A stretch of DNA of 64,000 bases from NCBI RefSeq assembly GCF_027922365.1, contig NZ_BSFN01000001.1, positions 1-64,000 on the forward strand, written 5' to 3'. A model generated the notes under the pieces. It was given only the letters and a program-made list of their open reading frames with translations, did not search any database and was not told where the DNA came from. The translations under genes and the position numbers were made by a program. The stretch comes from Pseudomonas turukhanskensis (lineage in GTDB: Bacteria; Pseudomonadota; Gammaproteobacteria; Pseudomonadales; Pseudomonadaceae). Of the stretch, positions 42,581 to 52,675 are shown in pieces; the first letter of the stretch is position 1; each line of letters opens with the position of its first letter.

Positions 42581-44206
42581 TCACACCCTGAACCGCGCCA
42601 CCATCGCATTCAACTCCACCGCCAACCGCGACAGATCCTGGCTCGCCGCCGCCGTCTGATTGGCCCCGGCCGATGATTGCAGCGACAGGTCGCGGATATT
42701 GGTCAGGTTACGGTCCACTTCGCGAGCCACCTGCGCCTGCTCTTCGGAGGCGCTGGCGATCACCAGGTTGCGTTCGTTGATGGCCGAAATGGCGATGGCA
42801 ATTTCATCCAGCGCACCACCCGCTGCCTTGGCCACATCGAGCGTGGAACGCGCGCGCTGGTTGCTGTTCTGCATGGCGCTTACCGCCTGATCGGTGCCTT
42901 GGCGAATGCCGCCCACCATCTGTTCAATCTCTTGCGTCGACTGCTGGGTACGGTGCGCCAGCGCCCGCACTTCGTCAGCCACAACCGCAAACCCACGCCC
43001 GGCTTCGCCGGCACGGGCCGCTTCGATGGCGGCGTTCAAGGCCAGCAGGTTGGTCTGTTCAGCAATGGAGCGGATGACATCGAGCACCTGGCTGATATCG
43101 CGCACCTTGTCCGCCAGCTGCAGCACCTGATCGGCTGAGGTGGTGACGTCATCGGCCAGGCTGGAAATGGAGTTCACCGTTTGCTGCACCTGCTCGCGGC
43201 CGCGCTGGGTGGTGCGGTCAGATTCTCGCGAGGCTTCGGAGGTGATCACCGCATTGCGCGCCACTTCTTCCACGGCCGTGGTCATCTCGTTGACTGCGGT
43301 GGCGGCCTGTTCGATCTCGTCGTTCTGCTGGTGCAGGCCACGGGTGGAGTCTTCGGTGACCGCAGTCAGTTCTTCCGAAGCAGAAGCAAGCTGATTGGAG
43401 GAGTCGGCAATACTCTGGATGGTGGTGCGCAGGCTTTGCTGCATGGTGTGCAAGGCGCCGAGCAAGCGCGCGGGCTCGTCCGAACCATCCACCTGAATGC
43501 GTTCGGTCAGATCGCCCGAGGCCACGATTTCGGCGGAGCGCAAGGCGCGGTTGAGCGGCGTAACGATGCTACGGGTCAGCAGCCACGCCAGCAGCACGGT
43601 GCCGATGGCGGCCAATACCATGGTGATGATCACCCAGGTGCGGGCGTTGTAGAACGTCGCACTGGCAGACGCGGCCGCGTTGGTGGCGCCCTTGCTGTTG
43701 TACTCGCTGAGCGCGCGCAGGGCTTTGGCCATGGCATCGGCCTGGGTGTTCATTTCGCCGCTGACCACAACCAGTGCTTCATCGATCTTGTTCTGGCGGG
43801 ACAGCTCGACAACCCGACTTTGCTGTTGCAAGTAGCCGTTTTGCGCTGTTTTGAACGCCTGGTACAGGCGGGTTTCTTCGCCCTCATCAACTATTTTTTC
43901 GTAGCGGGCCTCTGCGGTCTGCATATCGCTTTTCAACTGCTCGGCGCGCGCCTCATTGTCCCGTTGCGCCTGCGGGTCGCGGATTAGCAACAGCCGCAGG
44001 GTGATGGTGCGAAGGCGCAATGCGCTTTCACTCAGGCTACCCAACGCCAACACACTGGGCATCCAGGATTGGTCTATTTCCGCTGACTCCTCGCGCATGC
44101 TGGCCATTTGTACAAGGGCAAAACCGCCAAGGAAAAACACCAGCAAGGCCACCAAGCCAAAACCTAGACCTGCACGGGGCGCGATGTTGAGGCTGCGAAG
44201 GTTCAT
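42581..44206 (-). CDS. Methyl-accepting chemotaxis protein 1 (4-helix-bundle sensor)
   Basis: This 541-residue receptor has membrane segments at about 13-33 and 190-212 around a periplasmic four-helix-bundle domain of about 155 residues. A HAMP region and a long MA signalling domain follow, with the conserved hairpin [36 protein letters not shown] flagellar sigma promoter (44279-44306) precedes it. The C-terminal half is almost identical to the neighbouring receptor, but the sensor domains differ, which suggests duplication with new ligand range. Location inside the betaine cluster makes a methylated amine ligand plausible but unproven. Confidence 0.92.
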   Translation of the reverse strand: MNLRSLNIAPRAGLGFGLVALLVFFLGGFALVQMASMREESAEIDQSWMPSVLALGSLSESALRLRTITLRLLLIRDPQAQRDNEARAEQLKSDMQTAEARYEKIVDEGEETRLYQAFKTAQNGYLQQQSRVVELSRQNKIDEALVVVSGEMNTQADAMAKALRALSEYNSKGATNAAASASATFYNARTWVIITMVLAAIGTVLLAWLLTRSIVTPLNRALRSAEIVASGDLTERIQVDGSDEPARLLGALHTMQQSLRTTIQSIADSSNQLASASEELTAVTEDSTRGLHQQNDEIEQAATAVNEMTTAVEEVARNAVITSEASRESDRTTQRGREQVQQTVNSISSLADDVTTSADQVLQLADKVRDISQVLDVIRSIAEQTNLLALNAAIEAARAGEAGRGFAVVADEVRALAHRTQQSTQEIEQMVGGIRQGTDQAVSAMQNSNQRARSTLDVAKAAGGALDEIAIAISAINERNLVIASASEEQAQVAREVDRNLTNIRDLSLQSSAGANQTAAASQDLSRLAVELNAMVARFRV

Positions 44207-44278
44207 CGAGATTCCATCCTGTAAAAAACAGAGAAACGTTCAGAAGGCCGAACAGTGGCCTAACCGGAGCGTAACCAC

Positions 44279-44306
44279 CTATCGGCAGCAAACTGCCTGT
44301 ACTTGA
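44279..44306 (-). promoter_or_regulatory. FliA (sigma-28) type promoter for chemoreceptor 1
   Basis: On the minus strand TCAAGT (44306-44301) is followed after 14 bases by GCCGATAG (44286-44279). Both boxes match the flagellar sigma consensus (TCAAG and GCCGATAA), with spacing one base longer than usual. It lies 73 bp before the receptor start. Confidence 0.7.
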
Positions 44307-44319
44307 AGTGAGTGCCCAC

Positions 44320-44354
44320 AAAAAAAGCCCAAGTCTTTGAGAGAAAAGGGCTTT
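44320..44354 (-). terminator. Rho-independent terminator after chemoreceptor 2
   Basis: On the minus strand AAAGCCC and GGGCTTT pair over a 17-base loop and are followed by TTTT. It separates the two chemoreceptor genes into different transcripts. Confidence 0.72.
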
Positions 44355-44408
44355 ATGGCGTAAATACAATCGTAACAGGGTATGTAGCGGACCAAGAGCA
44401 TGCCCCAA

Positions 44409-46031
44409 TCACACTTTAAAGCGCGCGACCATGCCGTTGAGGCCAACTGCCAGCCGTGACAGCTCCTGACTGGCCGCTGCCGTCTGATTGGCTCCAGCCG
44501 AGGATTGCAGCGACAGGTCGCGGATATTGGTCAGGTTACGATCCACTTCCCGCGCTACCTGCGCCTGTTCTTCCGAGGCGCTGGCGATCACCAGGTTGCG
44601 TTCGTTGATGGCTGAGATGGCCACGGCGATCTCGTCCAACGCATTGCCGGCGGCCTTGGCCACATCCAGGGTGGCGCGGGCGCGCTGGTTGCTGGTGTGC
44701 ATGGCGCTCACCGCCTGGTCTGTGCCCTGGCGAATACCGCCGACCATCTGTTCGATCTCCTGGGTCGACTGCTGGGTGCGATGCGCCAGCGCCCGCACCT
44801 CATCGGCAACCACCGCAAAACCCCGCCCGGCCTCACCGGCACGGGCCGCCTCGATGGCAGCGTTGAGCGCCAGCAAATTGGTTTGCTCGGCAATGGAGCG
44901 AATCACGTCAAGTACCTTGCTGATGTCACGCACCTTGTCCGCCAGTTGCTCGACCTGATTAGAGGACGTGGTGACATCGTCGGCCAGGCTGGAGATCGAT
45001 GTGACGGTCTGGCGCACCTGCTCGCGGCCGTGTTGGGTGGTGCGATCGGAGTCGCGCGAGGCTTCGGAGGTAATCACCGCGTTGCGCGCCACCTCCTCCA
45101 CCGCCGTGGTCATCTCGTTGACGGCGGTCGCCGCCTGCTCGATTTCACTGTTCTGTTGATGCAGCCCACGTGTGGAGTCTTCGGTGACCGCATGCAGTTC
45201 TTCAGCGGCTGAAGCCAGTTGATTGGACGAATCGGCAATGCTCTGGATAGTGCCGCGCAGGTTCTGCTGCATGGTTTTCAGCGCCTGCAGCAGGCGCGCC
45301 GGCTCGTCGGTACCATCGACCTCGATGCGCTCGGTCAGATCGCCGGAAGCCACCACCTGGGCGATCCCCAGGGCGCGCAGCAGCGGCCCCACGATGCTGC
45401 GGGTCAGCAGCAGCGCCAGCACCACTGTCACCACCCCAGCCAGGAGCATGGTGACCACCATGCTCGCCCGGGCACTGGAGAACACCTCGCTGGAGCGGGC
45501 TTTGGCCTCCTGCGCACCCTGGGTGTTGATGGCAGTCATGGTGTCCAGTTCCTTTGCCATGGCGTCGCCGAACTGCACAAGCGTGGTATTGGCCAGCTCC
45601 GTCGCTTCATCGAATTGCTTGTTTTGGGCAAATTGCATCAGCTTGAGCTGCTCGGCCTCATAGCCCTGCATGGCAACGGTAAAGCGCTCGTAGGCCGCGC
45701 GCTCATCAGGACTGGAGATCAACGCCTCATAACGGCGCTGGTCCTCGACCAACACCGGCTTGAGCTTGTTTATCCGCTCGATATTGGCGCTTTGCTCTGC
45801 GTCGCTACGGTTGACCACCAGACGCAGGCTGATGGAGCGCATGCGCAAGGTGTTCTGCGCCAGAGCATCCAGGGCCAGGATACTGGGCAACCAGTTGTCG
45901 CTGACCTCCAGGGCATCGTCACGCATCGCGGACATTTTCAGCAGGGCGAAGGCGCCGAGAAACAGCACCATTAAGGCTAACAAGCCAAATCCAAGGCTGG
46001 CGCGGGGGGCAATATCGAGCTTTCGCAACAT
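44409..46031 (-). CDS. Methyl-accepting chemotaxis protein 2 (4-helix-bundle sensor)
   Basis: This 540-residue receptor has the same architecture as its neighbour: membrane segments at about 13-33 and 190-215, a four-helix-bundle sensor, HAMP and MA domain. ATG 46031 gives [16 protein letters not shown], which aligns with the partner's [17 protein letters not shown]. The sensor domain is only moderately similar to the partner's, while the signalling part is nearly the same. I could not find a good FliA promoter in its upstream 225 bp; only GCAGATAA (one mismatch to GCCGATAA) with no -35 box was seen. Confidence 0.92.
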   Translation of the reverse strand: MLRKLDIAPRASLGFGLLALMVLFLGAFALLKMSAMRDDALEVSDNWLPSILALDALAQNTLRMRSISLRLVVNRSDAEQSANIERINKLKPVLVEDQRRYEALISSPDERAAYERFTVAMQGYEAEQLKLMQFAQNKQFDEATELANTTLVQFGDAMAKELDTMTAINTQGAQEAKARSSEVFSSARASMVVTMLLAGVVTVVLALLLTRSIVGPLLRALGIAQVVASGDLTERIEVDGTDEPARLLQALKTMQQNLRGTIQSIADSSNQLASAAEELHAVTEDSTRGLHQQNSEIEQAATAVNEMTTAVEEVARNAVITSEASRDSDRTTQHGREQVRQTVTSISSLADDVTTSSNQVEQLADKVRDISKVLDVIRSIAEQTNLLALNAAIEAARAGEAGRGFAVVADEVRALAHRTQQSTQEIEQMVGGIRQGTDQAVSAMHTSNQRARATLDVAKAAGNALDEIAVAISAINERNLVIASASEEQAQVAREVDRNLTNIRDLSLQSSAGANQTAAASQELSRLAVGLNGMVARFKV

Positions 46032-46256
46032 GACAGTCTTCCAGGCAAGTAAGCCGGACGGCAGCTGCCAGCCCGGCACAGGACCGATGGCGAGCCAGGG
46101 TTGCCGAGGGCTTTACACCCGAAGCAGGGAGGTGGGAGGCCATGGGTTCACGTACGGCACGCGCGGCGGCCGTAAGGAAAACATAGTCGTGATTATCTGC
46201 TTTGACAGCGCCAACAGGCGCCAGCGGACAGGTGTAAGCCTCGAACCCCGCCGGGC

Positions 46257-47036
46257 CTAGCGGATCACCCCTTCTTCAAGCAGCAGCTTGAAGATGGCCT
46301 CGGCGCCTTCCTGGGCACTCACATCCTTGAGCACCTGACCACCGCCGCCAGCCGCTTTTGCCGTGGCCGCTTTCATGCGCTCGGCGCCAGTCTTGGCCTT
46401 GATCACTTTCAATCGTTTGGGCCGTGGCCGCGCCGGTTGGAAGCTGGCGTTGCTCAGCAGATCGTCATCCAGCACGTGCACTTCATCCGTCCACAGCGTT
46501 CCGCGCCGCGCCGGGCCGAATGCGCTCTGCCGGGCGACAGGCGCAGCGTTGTCGACGCTGGCCAGAAACGGCAAACGCACTTGCAGGCGGCGACGCTGGC
46601 CACGAGGCAGCGCCTGCAGCACCTGCGCCACGCCGTTTTCGACCTTTTCCACTTCGGCCAGCCCCACCACCAGCGGCCAGCCCAGTTGCTCAGCCAGCAG
46701 GTAAGGGAGCATGCCCGAGCCTTCGCCGGTTTCCGCCTGGCTGCCGGTGAGCACCAGTTGCGCGCCACTGTCCTTGAGGTAGTCGAACAGCACCGGCAGC
46801 GCATCGGCGCCGTCGGGTTGCTGTAATACGCTAAGTTCGCTCAGGCCCATGCCGAGGTAAGCGCGCAGGGCTTCTTCTTCGGCGTTGCCGGCATGCAGCA
46901 CCTGCACCTGCTCGCCGGCCAGGCGCAGGCCAAGCTCGACGGCGCGGGCGTCCTGCTCGGCGCGGCGGGCGCGGCCGGAGGTGGGGTGGGCGCCGATGGA
47001 CACCAGGCACAACACGTTCAATGGCTTAGGCTGCAT
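46257..47036 (-). CDS. etfB: Electron transfer flavoprotein beta-like subunit of dimethylglycine pathway
   Basis: This 259-residue ETF beta protein has a LTGSQAETGEGSGMLPYLLAEQLGWP region and VENGVAQVLQALPRG. It carries electrons from dimethylglycine dehydrogenase toward the quinone pool. ATG 47036 overlaps the etfA stop by 11 bases. It is the last cistron of the sdp-dgc unit and corresponds to PA5401. Gene symbol follows the dedicated, not the housekeeping, ETF. Confidence 0.88.
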   Translation of the reverse strand: MQPKPLNVLCLVSIGAHPTSGRARRAEQDARAVELGLRLAGEQVQVLHAGNAEEEALRAYLGMGLSELSVLQQPDGADALPVLFDYLKDSGAQLVLTGSQAETGEGSGMLPYLLAEQLGWPLVVGLAEVEKVENGVAQVLQALPRGQRRRLQVRLPFLASVDNAAPVARQSAFGPARRGTLWTDEVHVLDDDLLSNASFQPARPRPKRLKVIKAKTGAERMKAATAKAAGGGGQVLKDVSAQEGAEAIFKLLLEEGVIR

Positions 47037-48249
47037 CGCGATTGCCTCCGGCGCGGTGCGCGGCCATGCGTTCGATAAGGGCGGCCAGAATGGCTGCCGA
47101 GTCGCCAATTACCGAGAGGTCGGCGCGTTTGATCATGTCGCAGCCGGCATCCAGGTTCACCGCCACCACCTTGTCGCAGGCACCGATGCCTTGCAGGTGC
47201 TGGATGGCGCCGGAAATCCCCACGGCCAGGTACACCCGCGCGGTCACCCAGGTGCCGGTGGCCCCGACCTGGCGGTTACGCGCCATATGGCCGTCGTCCA
47301 CCGCCACCCGCGAGGCGCCTTCGGTGGCGCCAAGGGCCACGGCGGTGCGGTGGAACAGGTCCCAGTCTCTGACGCCGTTGCCGCCGGAGAGAATAAATTC
47401 CGCTTCGGCCATGGGTGTGGCGGCCGGGTCGACCGCGACTGCGCCGAGGTCTTCGATACGCGGCAGGCAGCGGGCGACTTCGGTGTCCAGGCTGACGGCG
47501 AGAGCCTCATGGCGGCTTTCGCTGACCGGCTCGGCGCATTCGCTGGCCGCCAGAATTACCCGCGCCAATGGCCGTTGCAGGTCCTGCTGGCCGGCACCAG
47601 CACGGCCGATGCAGTGCTCGTCGGTCACTTGCCAGACGCGGGTAGCCGGGCGCTCGCCCAACTGCGCGGCCAGGCGGCGGCCCAGTTCGCCACCCCCGGT
47701 GCGGCTATCCGGCAGCAACCAATGACGCGGCCGGAACTGCCGCTCGATGGCGGTCAGCGCCTGCACCTGTTGCTCTGGCGCGTAACCGCTGTACAGGGCG
47801 CCGTCCAGGTGCAGCAGGCGGTCGACGCCGGCGGTGTCGAAGCTGCTTTCTTTATGCTCACCGAACACCACTGCCAGCACCGCGCCCTGATGGCCGGCCA
47901 GCTTATGAGCCAGGCCGAGCAGGTCGCGGTCGTGGGTGGTCAGGCGGCCGCCCACCAGGTCGGGCACCACCACGATGTAGAAGCTGGGCGCGGCGACGGT
48001 ATGCAGCGGCAGTTGCACGGCGGCCGCCTGGGTGGAGCGCTTGGCCGTGCCGCCCTGCTGGGCACCGCTGCGGTCGATGCGTTTTGTGCCGTTGGGGCCG
48101 ATAAAGCCGACGGCATGAGGGTTCTTGCGAATGATGCCGTTGGGGCCCATCCAGCTGGTTTCGCTGCGCTGCACCGTGGCGTGCAACGGGTGCAGGCGGT
48201 TGCGGGCAATGCGTTCGGCGCGGGGGTCGCGGCGGATGATGTCAGACAT
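47026..48249 (-). CDS. etfA: Electron transfer flavoprotein alpha-like subunit
   Basis: This 407-residue protein has a C-terminal FAD-binding ETF-alpha domain with GATGTWVTARVYLAVGISGAIQHLQGI and NLDAGCDMIKRADLSVIGD. A long N-terminal extension (residues 1-95) with IGPNGTKRIDRSG is typical of the DgcB-linked ETF group. It partners EtfB. A REP pair (48273-48343) lies just before its start, between it and dgcB. Confidence 0.88.
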   Translation of the reverse strand: MSDIIRRDPRAERIARNRLHPLHATVQRSETSWMGPNGIIRKNPHAVGFIGPNGTKRIDRSGAQQGGTAKRSTQAAAVQLPLHTVAAPSFYIVVVPDLVGGRLTTHDRDLLGLAHKLAGHQGAVLAVVFGEHKESSFDTAGVDRLLHLDGALYSGYAPEQQVQALTAIERQFRPRHWLLPDSRTGGGELGRRLAAQLGERPATRVWQVTDEHCIGRAGAGQQDLQRPLARVILAASECAEPVSESRHEALAVSLDTEVARCLPRIEDLGAVAVDPAATPMAEAEFILSGGNGVRDWDLFHRTAVALGATEGASRVAVDDGHMARNRQVGATGTWVTARVYLAVGISGAIQHLQGIGACDKVVAVNLDAGCDMIKRADLSVIGDSAAILAALIERMAAHRAGGNRDAA

Positions 48250-48272
48250 GAGTAGCTCCTGCGCGGACCACT

Positions 48273-48343
48273 GTAGGAGCCAGCTTGCTGGCGAAACGTC
48301 GGCAAGGAGAAAGTAAGCGCTTCGCGAGCAAGCTCGCTCCTAC
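48273..48343. repeat. REP-type inverted pair between dgcB and etfA
   Basis: GTAGGAGCCAGCTTGCTGGC and GCGAGCAAGCTCGCTCCTAC face each other. It is the same family as 20568 and 28596 and sits inside the dgc operon. Confidence 0.88.
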
Positions 48344-48369
48344 ACGGGACGCCGTGGCATTCAAGCCCA

Positions 48370-50307
48370 TCATTGCACCTCCTCCACCACACGCTTCACA
48401 GCCACCGCAGCCGGCGCCTCCAGCAATACATCGGCCACCAACTCGGCAATGTCCTTGATCTGCGGCCGCGGCTCCACCACGCCTTCAAGCATTGCCGTGC
48501 ACTGCGGACAACCCACCGCCACCAGTTCGGCGCCGGTTTCCTTGATGTCCACCATGCGCATATCCGGAATCCGTTGCTTGCCAGGGATATCGGTGATCGG
48601 CGCGCCACCGCCGCCACCGCAGCAGCGCGAGCGAAAGCCTGAACGCTGCATCTCTTTAACCTCGATACCGAGGGCGCGCAGTACATCGCGCGGCGCTTCG
48701 TACTCGCCGTTGTAGCGGCCCAGGTAGCACGGGTCGTGGTAGGTCACCGAGCCGCCTTTGTGCTGGCCCAGGTTGAGTTTTCCCGCGGCAATCAGCTCGG
48801 CAATAAAGGTGCTGTGGTGCAGCACCTCGTAGTTGCCACCAAGGGCGCCGTATTCGTTTTTCAGCACATGGAAGCTGTGCGGGTCGCAGCTGACGATGCG
48901 CTTGAAGCTGTATTTTCCGAGCGTGGCGATATTGCGTTTGGCCAGGCTCTGGAAGGTGGCTTCATCGCCTAGACGACGAGCCACGTCGCCGCTGTCGCGC
49001 TCTTCCAGCCCCAGTACGGCGAAGTCGACATTGGCCGCTTTCAGCACGTTGACGAAGGCGCGCAGGGTGCGCTGGTTGCGCATATCAAAAGCACCGTCGC
49101 CCACCCAGAACAGCACGTCGCAGTTTTTCTTGTCGCTGAGCAGGGTGAGGTTCAGGTCTGCCGCCCAGTTCAGCCGGCCACCGGGGTTAAAGCCGCCGGG
49201 GTTGTCGGTGGCGATCAGGTTATCCAGCACCTCGGCGCCCTTGTTGGGGGTGGCGCCTTTTTCCAAGGTCAGGTGGCGGCGCATATCGACGATGGCGTCG
49301 ACGTGCTCGATCATCATCGGGCACTCCTCCACGCACGCGCGGCAGGTGGTGCACGACCACAGGGTGTCGGCATCGACCAGGCCGTTGACGATGGGTTGGT
49401 GCGGGCCACCGCTGTGTTCGCCTACGGGTTTGCCAGGGTAAGGACTGCCGGCGAACTTGGCATCGGTGCCGCCGGCAAGGCCCACGACCATGTCCTGAAT
49501 CAGCTTCTTCGGGTTCAACGGCTGGCCGGCGGCAAAGGCCGGGCACGCCGCTTCGCATTTGCCGCACTGCACACAGGCGTCGAAACCGAGCAGTTGGTTC
49601 CAGGTGAAATCGGTGGGTTTTTCCACGCCCAGCGGCGCGTTCGGGTTGCTCAGGTCCAGGGCTTTCAAACCGGTGGAACGGCCACCGCCAAAACGCTCGG
49701 CGCGGCGGTGCCAGGCCAGGTGCAGGGCGCCAGCAAAGGCGTGTTTCATCGGCCCGCCCCAGGTCATGCCGAAGAACAGTTCGGACACACCCCAGGCCAC
49801 GCCAATGGCCAGCACCAGCGCCAATATCCAGCCACCAAAATCAGCGGGCAGAATGCCGGCCACCGGCAAGGTGGCGATAAAGAAGCTGGCCGAAAACATC
49901 AGCAGGCTTTTGGGCAGGCGCATCCACGGGCCTTTGGACAAGCGCGACGGCGGCTTTAGCCGGCGCTTGGCCACAAACAAGGCACCCACAAACATCAGCG
50001 CACAGGCGCCCAGCAGCGCGACGCCGAGAATGCGGTTATGCATGCCAAAGCCATGCACCACAATCGCCAGCACGGCGGCCAGCACAAAGCCGCCGGCGGT
50101 GGCGACGTGGGTGTTGGCGATGTATTTGTCGCGGGCCACCACGTGGTGCAAATCGACCATATAGCGCTTGGGCATGGCCAGCAGGCCACCGAGCCAATCG
50201 ACCTGGGCGGCACGGCCACGGCGCCACATGAAAAAGCGCTTGCCCGCACCGATCACGGCCAGCAGCAGGGCAGCGAATAGCAGGATGGGCAGAAGGGTGT
50301 TCAACAT
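48370..50307 (-). CDS. dgcB: Dimethylglycine dehydrogenase iron-sulfur subunit, DgcB
   Basis: This 645-residue inner-membrane protein has four to five N-terminal helices. Two 4Fe-4S ferredoxin motifs follow (CVQCGKCEAACP and CTTCRACVEECP), then two CCG domains ending in RCCGGGGGAP. It receives electrons from DgcA/ETF and passes them to the respiratory chain. ATG 50307 follows AGGAG; the frame open to 50409 passes through a palindrome and is not coding. Confidence 0.92.
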   Translation of the reverse strand: MLNTLLPILLFAALLLAVIGAGKRFFMWRRGRAAQVDWLGGLLAMPKRYMVDLHHVVARDKYIANTHVATAGGFVLAAVLAIVVHGFGMHNRILGVALLGACALMFVGALFVAKRRLKPPSRLSKGPWMRLPKSLLMFSASFFIATLPVAGILPADFGGWILALVLAIGVAWGVSELFFGMTWGGPMKHAFAGALHLAWHRRAERFGGGRSTGLKALDLSNPNAPLGVEKPTDFTWNQLLGFDACVQCGKCEAACPAFAAGQPLNPKKLIQDMVVGLAGGTDAKFAGSPYPGKPVGEHSGGPHQPIVNGLVDADTLWSCTTCRACVEECPMMIEHVDAIVDMRRHLTLEKGATPNKGAEVLDNLIATDNPGGFNPGGRLNWAADLNLTLLSDKKNCDVLFWVGDGAFDMRNQRTLRAFVNVLKAANVDFAVLGLEERDSGDVARRLGDEATFQSLAKRNIATLGKYSFKRIVSCDPHSFHVLKNEYGALGGNYEVLHHSTFIAELIAAGKLNLGQHKGGSVTYHDPCYLGRYNGEYEAPRDVLRALGIEVKEMQRSGFRSRCCGGGGGAPITDIPGKQRIPDMRMVDIKETGAELVAVGCPQCTAMLEGVVEPRPQIKDIAELVADVLLEAPAAVAVKRVVEEVQ

Positions 50308-50349
50308 CGTTGGTCTCCTTCGCGGGACCGGAAAACAGTGCGATTCAAT

Positions 50350-50452
50350 CCCCTCTCCCTCTGGGAGAGGGCTAGGGTGAGGGCGGCAGGCGACGTAGAT
50401 CTCCGCCAAAAGAGCCCCTCACCCCCGCCCCTCTCCCAGAGGGAGAGGGGAG
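50350..50452. repeat. CCTCTCCCTCTGGGAGAGG palindrome between dgcA and dgcB
   Basis: Two GGGAGAGG hairpins in inverted orientation span most of the dgcA-dgcB gap. Confidence 0.85.
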
Positions 50453-50457
50453 ACTGA

Positions 50458-52518
50458 CTAGAAGTCCTTACACAACCGCAACGCGTCATAAATCGCCGCG
50501 TGGGTGTTGCGCTGGGCCACGCAGTCGCCGATACGGAACAACAGGTAACCCTCACCCGCTTCGCTCAAGCACGGCTGCGGCTTGATCGCAAACAGGGCCT
50601 CGACGTCAATCTGGCCTTTGTTGCGCGAGCCTTCTTTGAGCGCGTAGTACAGGGTTTCGTCCGGCCGTACGCCGTTTTCCACCACCACCTGATCGACCAC
50701 CCGTTCTTCCTTGGCGCCGGTGTATTCGTTCTCCAGCACGGCCACCAGTTTGTCGCCCTCGCGGTAGACCTTCTCCAGCATCATGTCGCCGGTCATGATC
50801 ACTTCTTTGGGGTACATGCTGCGGTAGTAGGTGGGGAACGACGTACCGCCCATGGCCACGCCCGGCTTGGTGTCGTCGGTGACGATCTCCACCTGCGAGC
50901 CTTTGTCGGCCATAAAGTCGGCCACCGACATACCGGTGAATTCGCAAATGGTGTCGTACACCAACACGTTTTTGGCCGGCGCCACTTTGCCGTCCAGCAC
51001 GTCCCAGCTGCTGACCACCAGGCCTTCAGCCGAGCCCCAGTGTTCGTTCTGCTCCAGGTACGGGTGACCGCCGTTGGCCAGCACGATCACGTCCGGACGC
51101 AGGTCCTGAATGGTCGCCACATCGGCACCGGTGCCCAGGCGCAGATCGATTTTCAGCCGGGCCAGCTCCAGCTGATACCAGCGGGTGATACCGGCAATCT
51201 GGTCACGCTGCGGCGCTTTGGACGCCGTGGTGATCTGCCCACCGAGGGCGTCTTTCTTCTCGAACAAGGTCACGTCGTGGCCACGCTCGGCGGCCACGCG
51301 CGCGGCCTCCATGCCGGCCGGGCCACCACCGACGACCACCACCTTGCGTTTGACGCCGGTGGTTTTTTCGATGATATGCGGCACGCCCATGTATTCACGG
51401 GAGGTGGCGGCGTTCTGGATGCACAGCACGTCCAGGCCCTGGTACTGGCGGTCGATGCAGTAGTTGGCACCCACGCACTGTTTGATCTGGTCGACCTGGC
51501 CCATCTTGATCTTGGCGATAAAGTGCGGGTCGGCAATATGGGCGCGGGTCATGCCGACCATGTCCACATAGCCGCCATCGAGAATACGGGTGGCCTGGTT
51601 CGGGTCTTTGATGTTCTGCGCGTGCAGCACCGGTACCTTCACCACTTCCTTGATGCCGGCGGCCAGGTGCAGGAACGGCTCCGGCGGGTAGCTCATGTTC
51701 GGAATCACGTTGGCCAGGGTGTTGTGGGTGTCGCACCCCGAGCCCACCACACCGATAAAGTCGATCATGCCGGTGTCGTCGTAGTACTTGGCGATCTGCT
51801 TCATGTCTTCGTGGCTCAAGCCATCGGGGTGAAACTCGTCACCGCAGATACGCATGCCCACGCAGAAGTCCGGGCCCACTTCCTTGCGAATGGCCTTGAG
51901 CACTTCCAGGCCGAATTTCATCCGCCCTTCGAAATCGCCGCCCCATTCATCGGTGCGTTTGTTGACCCGCGGGCTCCAGAACTGGTCGACCATATGCTGG
52001 TGCACGGCCGACAGCTCGATACCGTCCAGGCCACCCTCCATCGCCCGGCGCGCAGCCTGGGCGTAGTTACCGATCACCCGCCAGATTTCTTCCACTTCAA
52101 TGGTTTTGCAGGTGGCGCGGTGCACCGGTTCGCGGATGCCCGACGGCGACATCAGGGTCGGCCAGTTGAAACCGTCCCAGCGCGAGCGGCGGCCCATGTG
52201 GGTAATTTGAATCATTATCTTGGCGCCATGCTTGTGCATGGCGTCGGCCAGATTCTGGAAGTGCGGAATGATGCGGTCGGTGGAGAGGTTTACCGAACTC
52301 CACCACTCCTGCGGGCTGTCGATCGCCACCACCGAAGAACCACCACAGATCGCCAGGCCGATACCGCCCTTGGCCTTCTCTTCGTAGTACTTGATATAGC
52401 GCTCGGTGGTCATGCCGCCGTCGGTGGCATACACCTCGGCGTGCGCGGTGCTGAGCACGCGGTTGCGGATGGTCAGTTTGCCAATTTGAATTGGCTGGAA
52501 CATCGATTCAAAAGCCAT
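50458..52518 (-). CDS. dgcA: Dimethylglycine dehydrogenase, DgcA
   Basis: This 686-residue enzyme converts dimethylglycine to sarcosine and formaldehyde. An N-terminal old-yellow-enzyme TIM barrel (FMN; residues 1-350) is followed by a 4Fe-4S motif in the stretch CVGANYCIDR...CIQNAATSREY. FAD/NAD-binding domains include VVVGGGPAGMEAARVAAERG. It works with DgcB and EtfAB. The order matches PA5398. Confidence 0.93.
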   Translation of the reverse strand: MAFESMFQPIQIGKLTIRNRVLSTAHAEVYATDGGMTTERYIKYYEEKAKGGIGLAICGGSSVVAIDSPQEWWSSVNLSTDRIIPHFQNLADAMHKHGAKIMIQITHMGRRSRWDGFNWPTLMSPSGIREPVHRATCKTIEVEEIWRVIGNYAQAARRAMEGGLDGIELSAVHQHMVDQFWSPRVNKRTDEWGGDFEGRMKFGLEVLKAIRKEVGPDFCVGMRICGDEFHPDGLSHEDMKQIAKYYDDTGMIDFIGVVGSGCDTHNTLANVIPNMSYPPEPFLHLAAGIKEVVKVPVLHAQNIKDPNQATRILDGGYVDMVGMTRAHIADPHFIAKIKMGQVDQIKQCVGANYCIDRQYQGLDVLCIQNAATSREYMGVPHIIEKTTGVKRKVVVVGGGPAGMEAARVAAERGHDVTLFEKKDALGGQITTASKAPQRDQIAGITRWYQLELARLKIDLRLGTGADVATIQDLRPDVIVLANGGHPYLEQNEHWGSAEGLVVSSWDVLDGKVAPAKNVLVYDTICEFTGMSVADFMADKGSQVEIVTDDTKPGVAMGGTSFPTYYRSMYPKEVIMTGDMMLEKVYREGDKLVAVLENEYTGAKEERVVDQVVVENGVRPDETLYYALKEGSRNKGQIDVEALFAIKPQPCLSEAGEGYLLFRIGDCVAQRNTHAAIYDALRLCKDF

Positions 52519-52561
52519 TACGGCAACCTCCGAAAACTACTGCGCTCGGTTATGCGTCGTT

Positions 52562-52622
52562 GCAGGGCAACGCGAAAATGCTCATTTACTGGAAGTAAAC
52601 TCCGCTTTTCGCGTTGCCCTGC
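52562..52622. repeat. Perfect 17-bp-arm palindrome between DUF5943 gene and dgcA
   Basis: GCAGGGCAACGCGAAAA (52562-52578) and its complement (52606-52622) enclose an inner TTTACT/AGTAAA hairpin. It is related to the AAGGCAAAAA/ATGAGCAT class. Confidence 0.88.
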
Positions 52623-52675
52623 GCCTCGCCTACCCTTCGCTCGCTACGTTTTCAATCTGCGTTGAAATTGATGAA

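Noticed and set aside
44409..46031. Twin chemoreceptors as one frameshifted gene
   Set aside because: Each is full length with its own start, two membrane segments and its own stop, with a terminator between them.
50500..52665. 721-codon rightward frame opposite dgcA
   Set aside because: It is an antisense shadow of dgcA, rich in valine/histidine/glycine without motifs.
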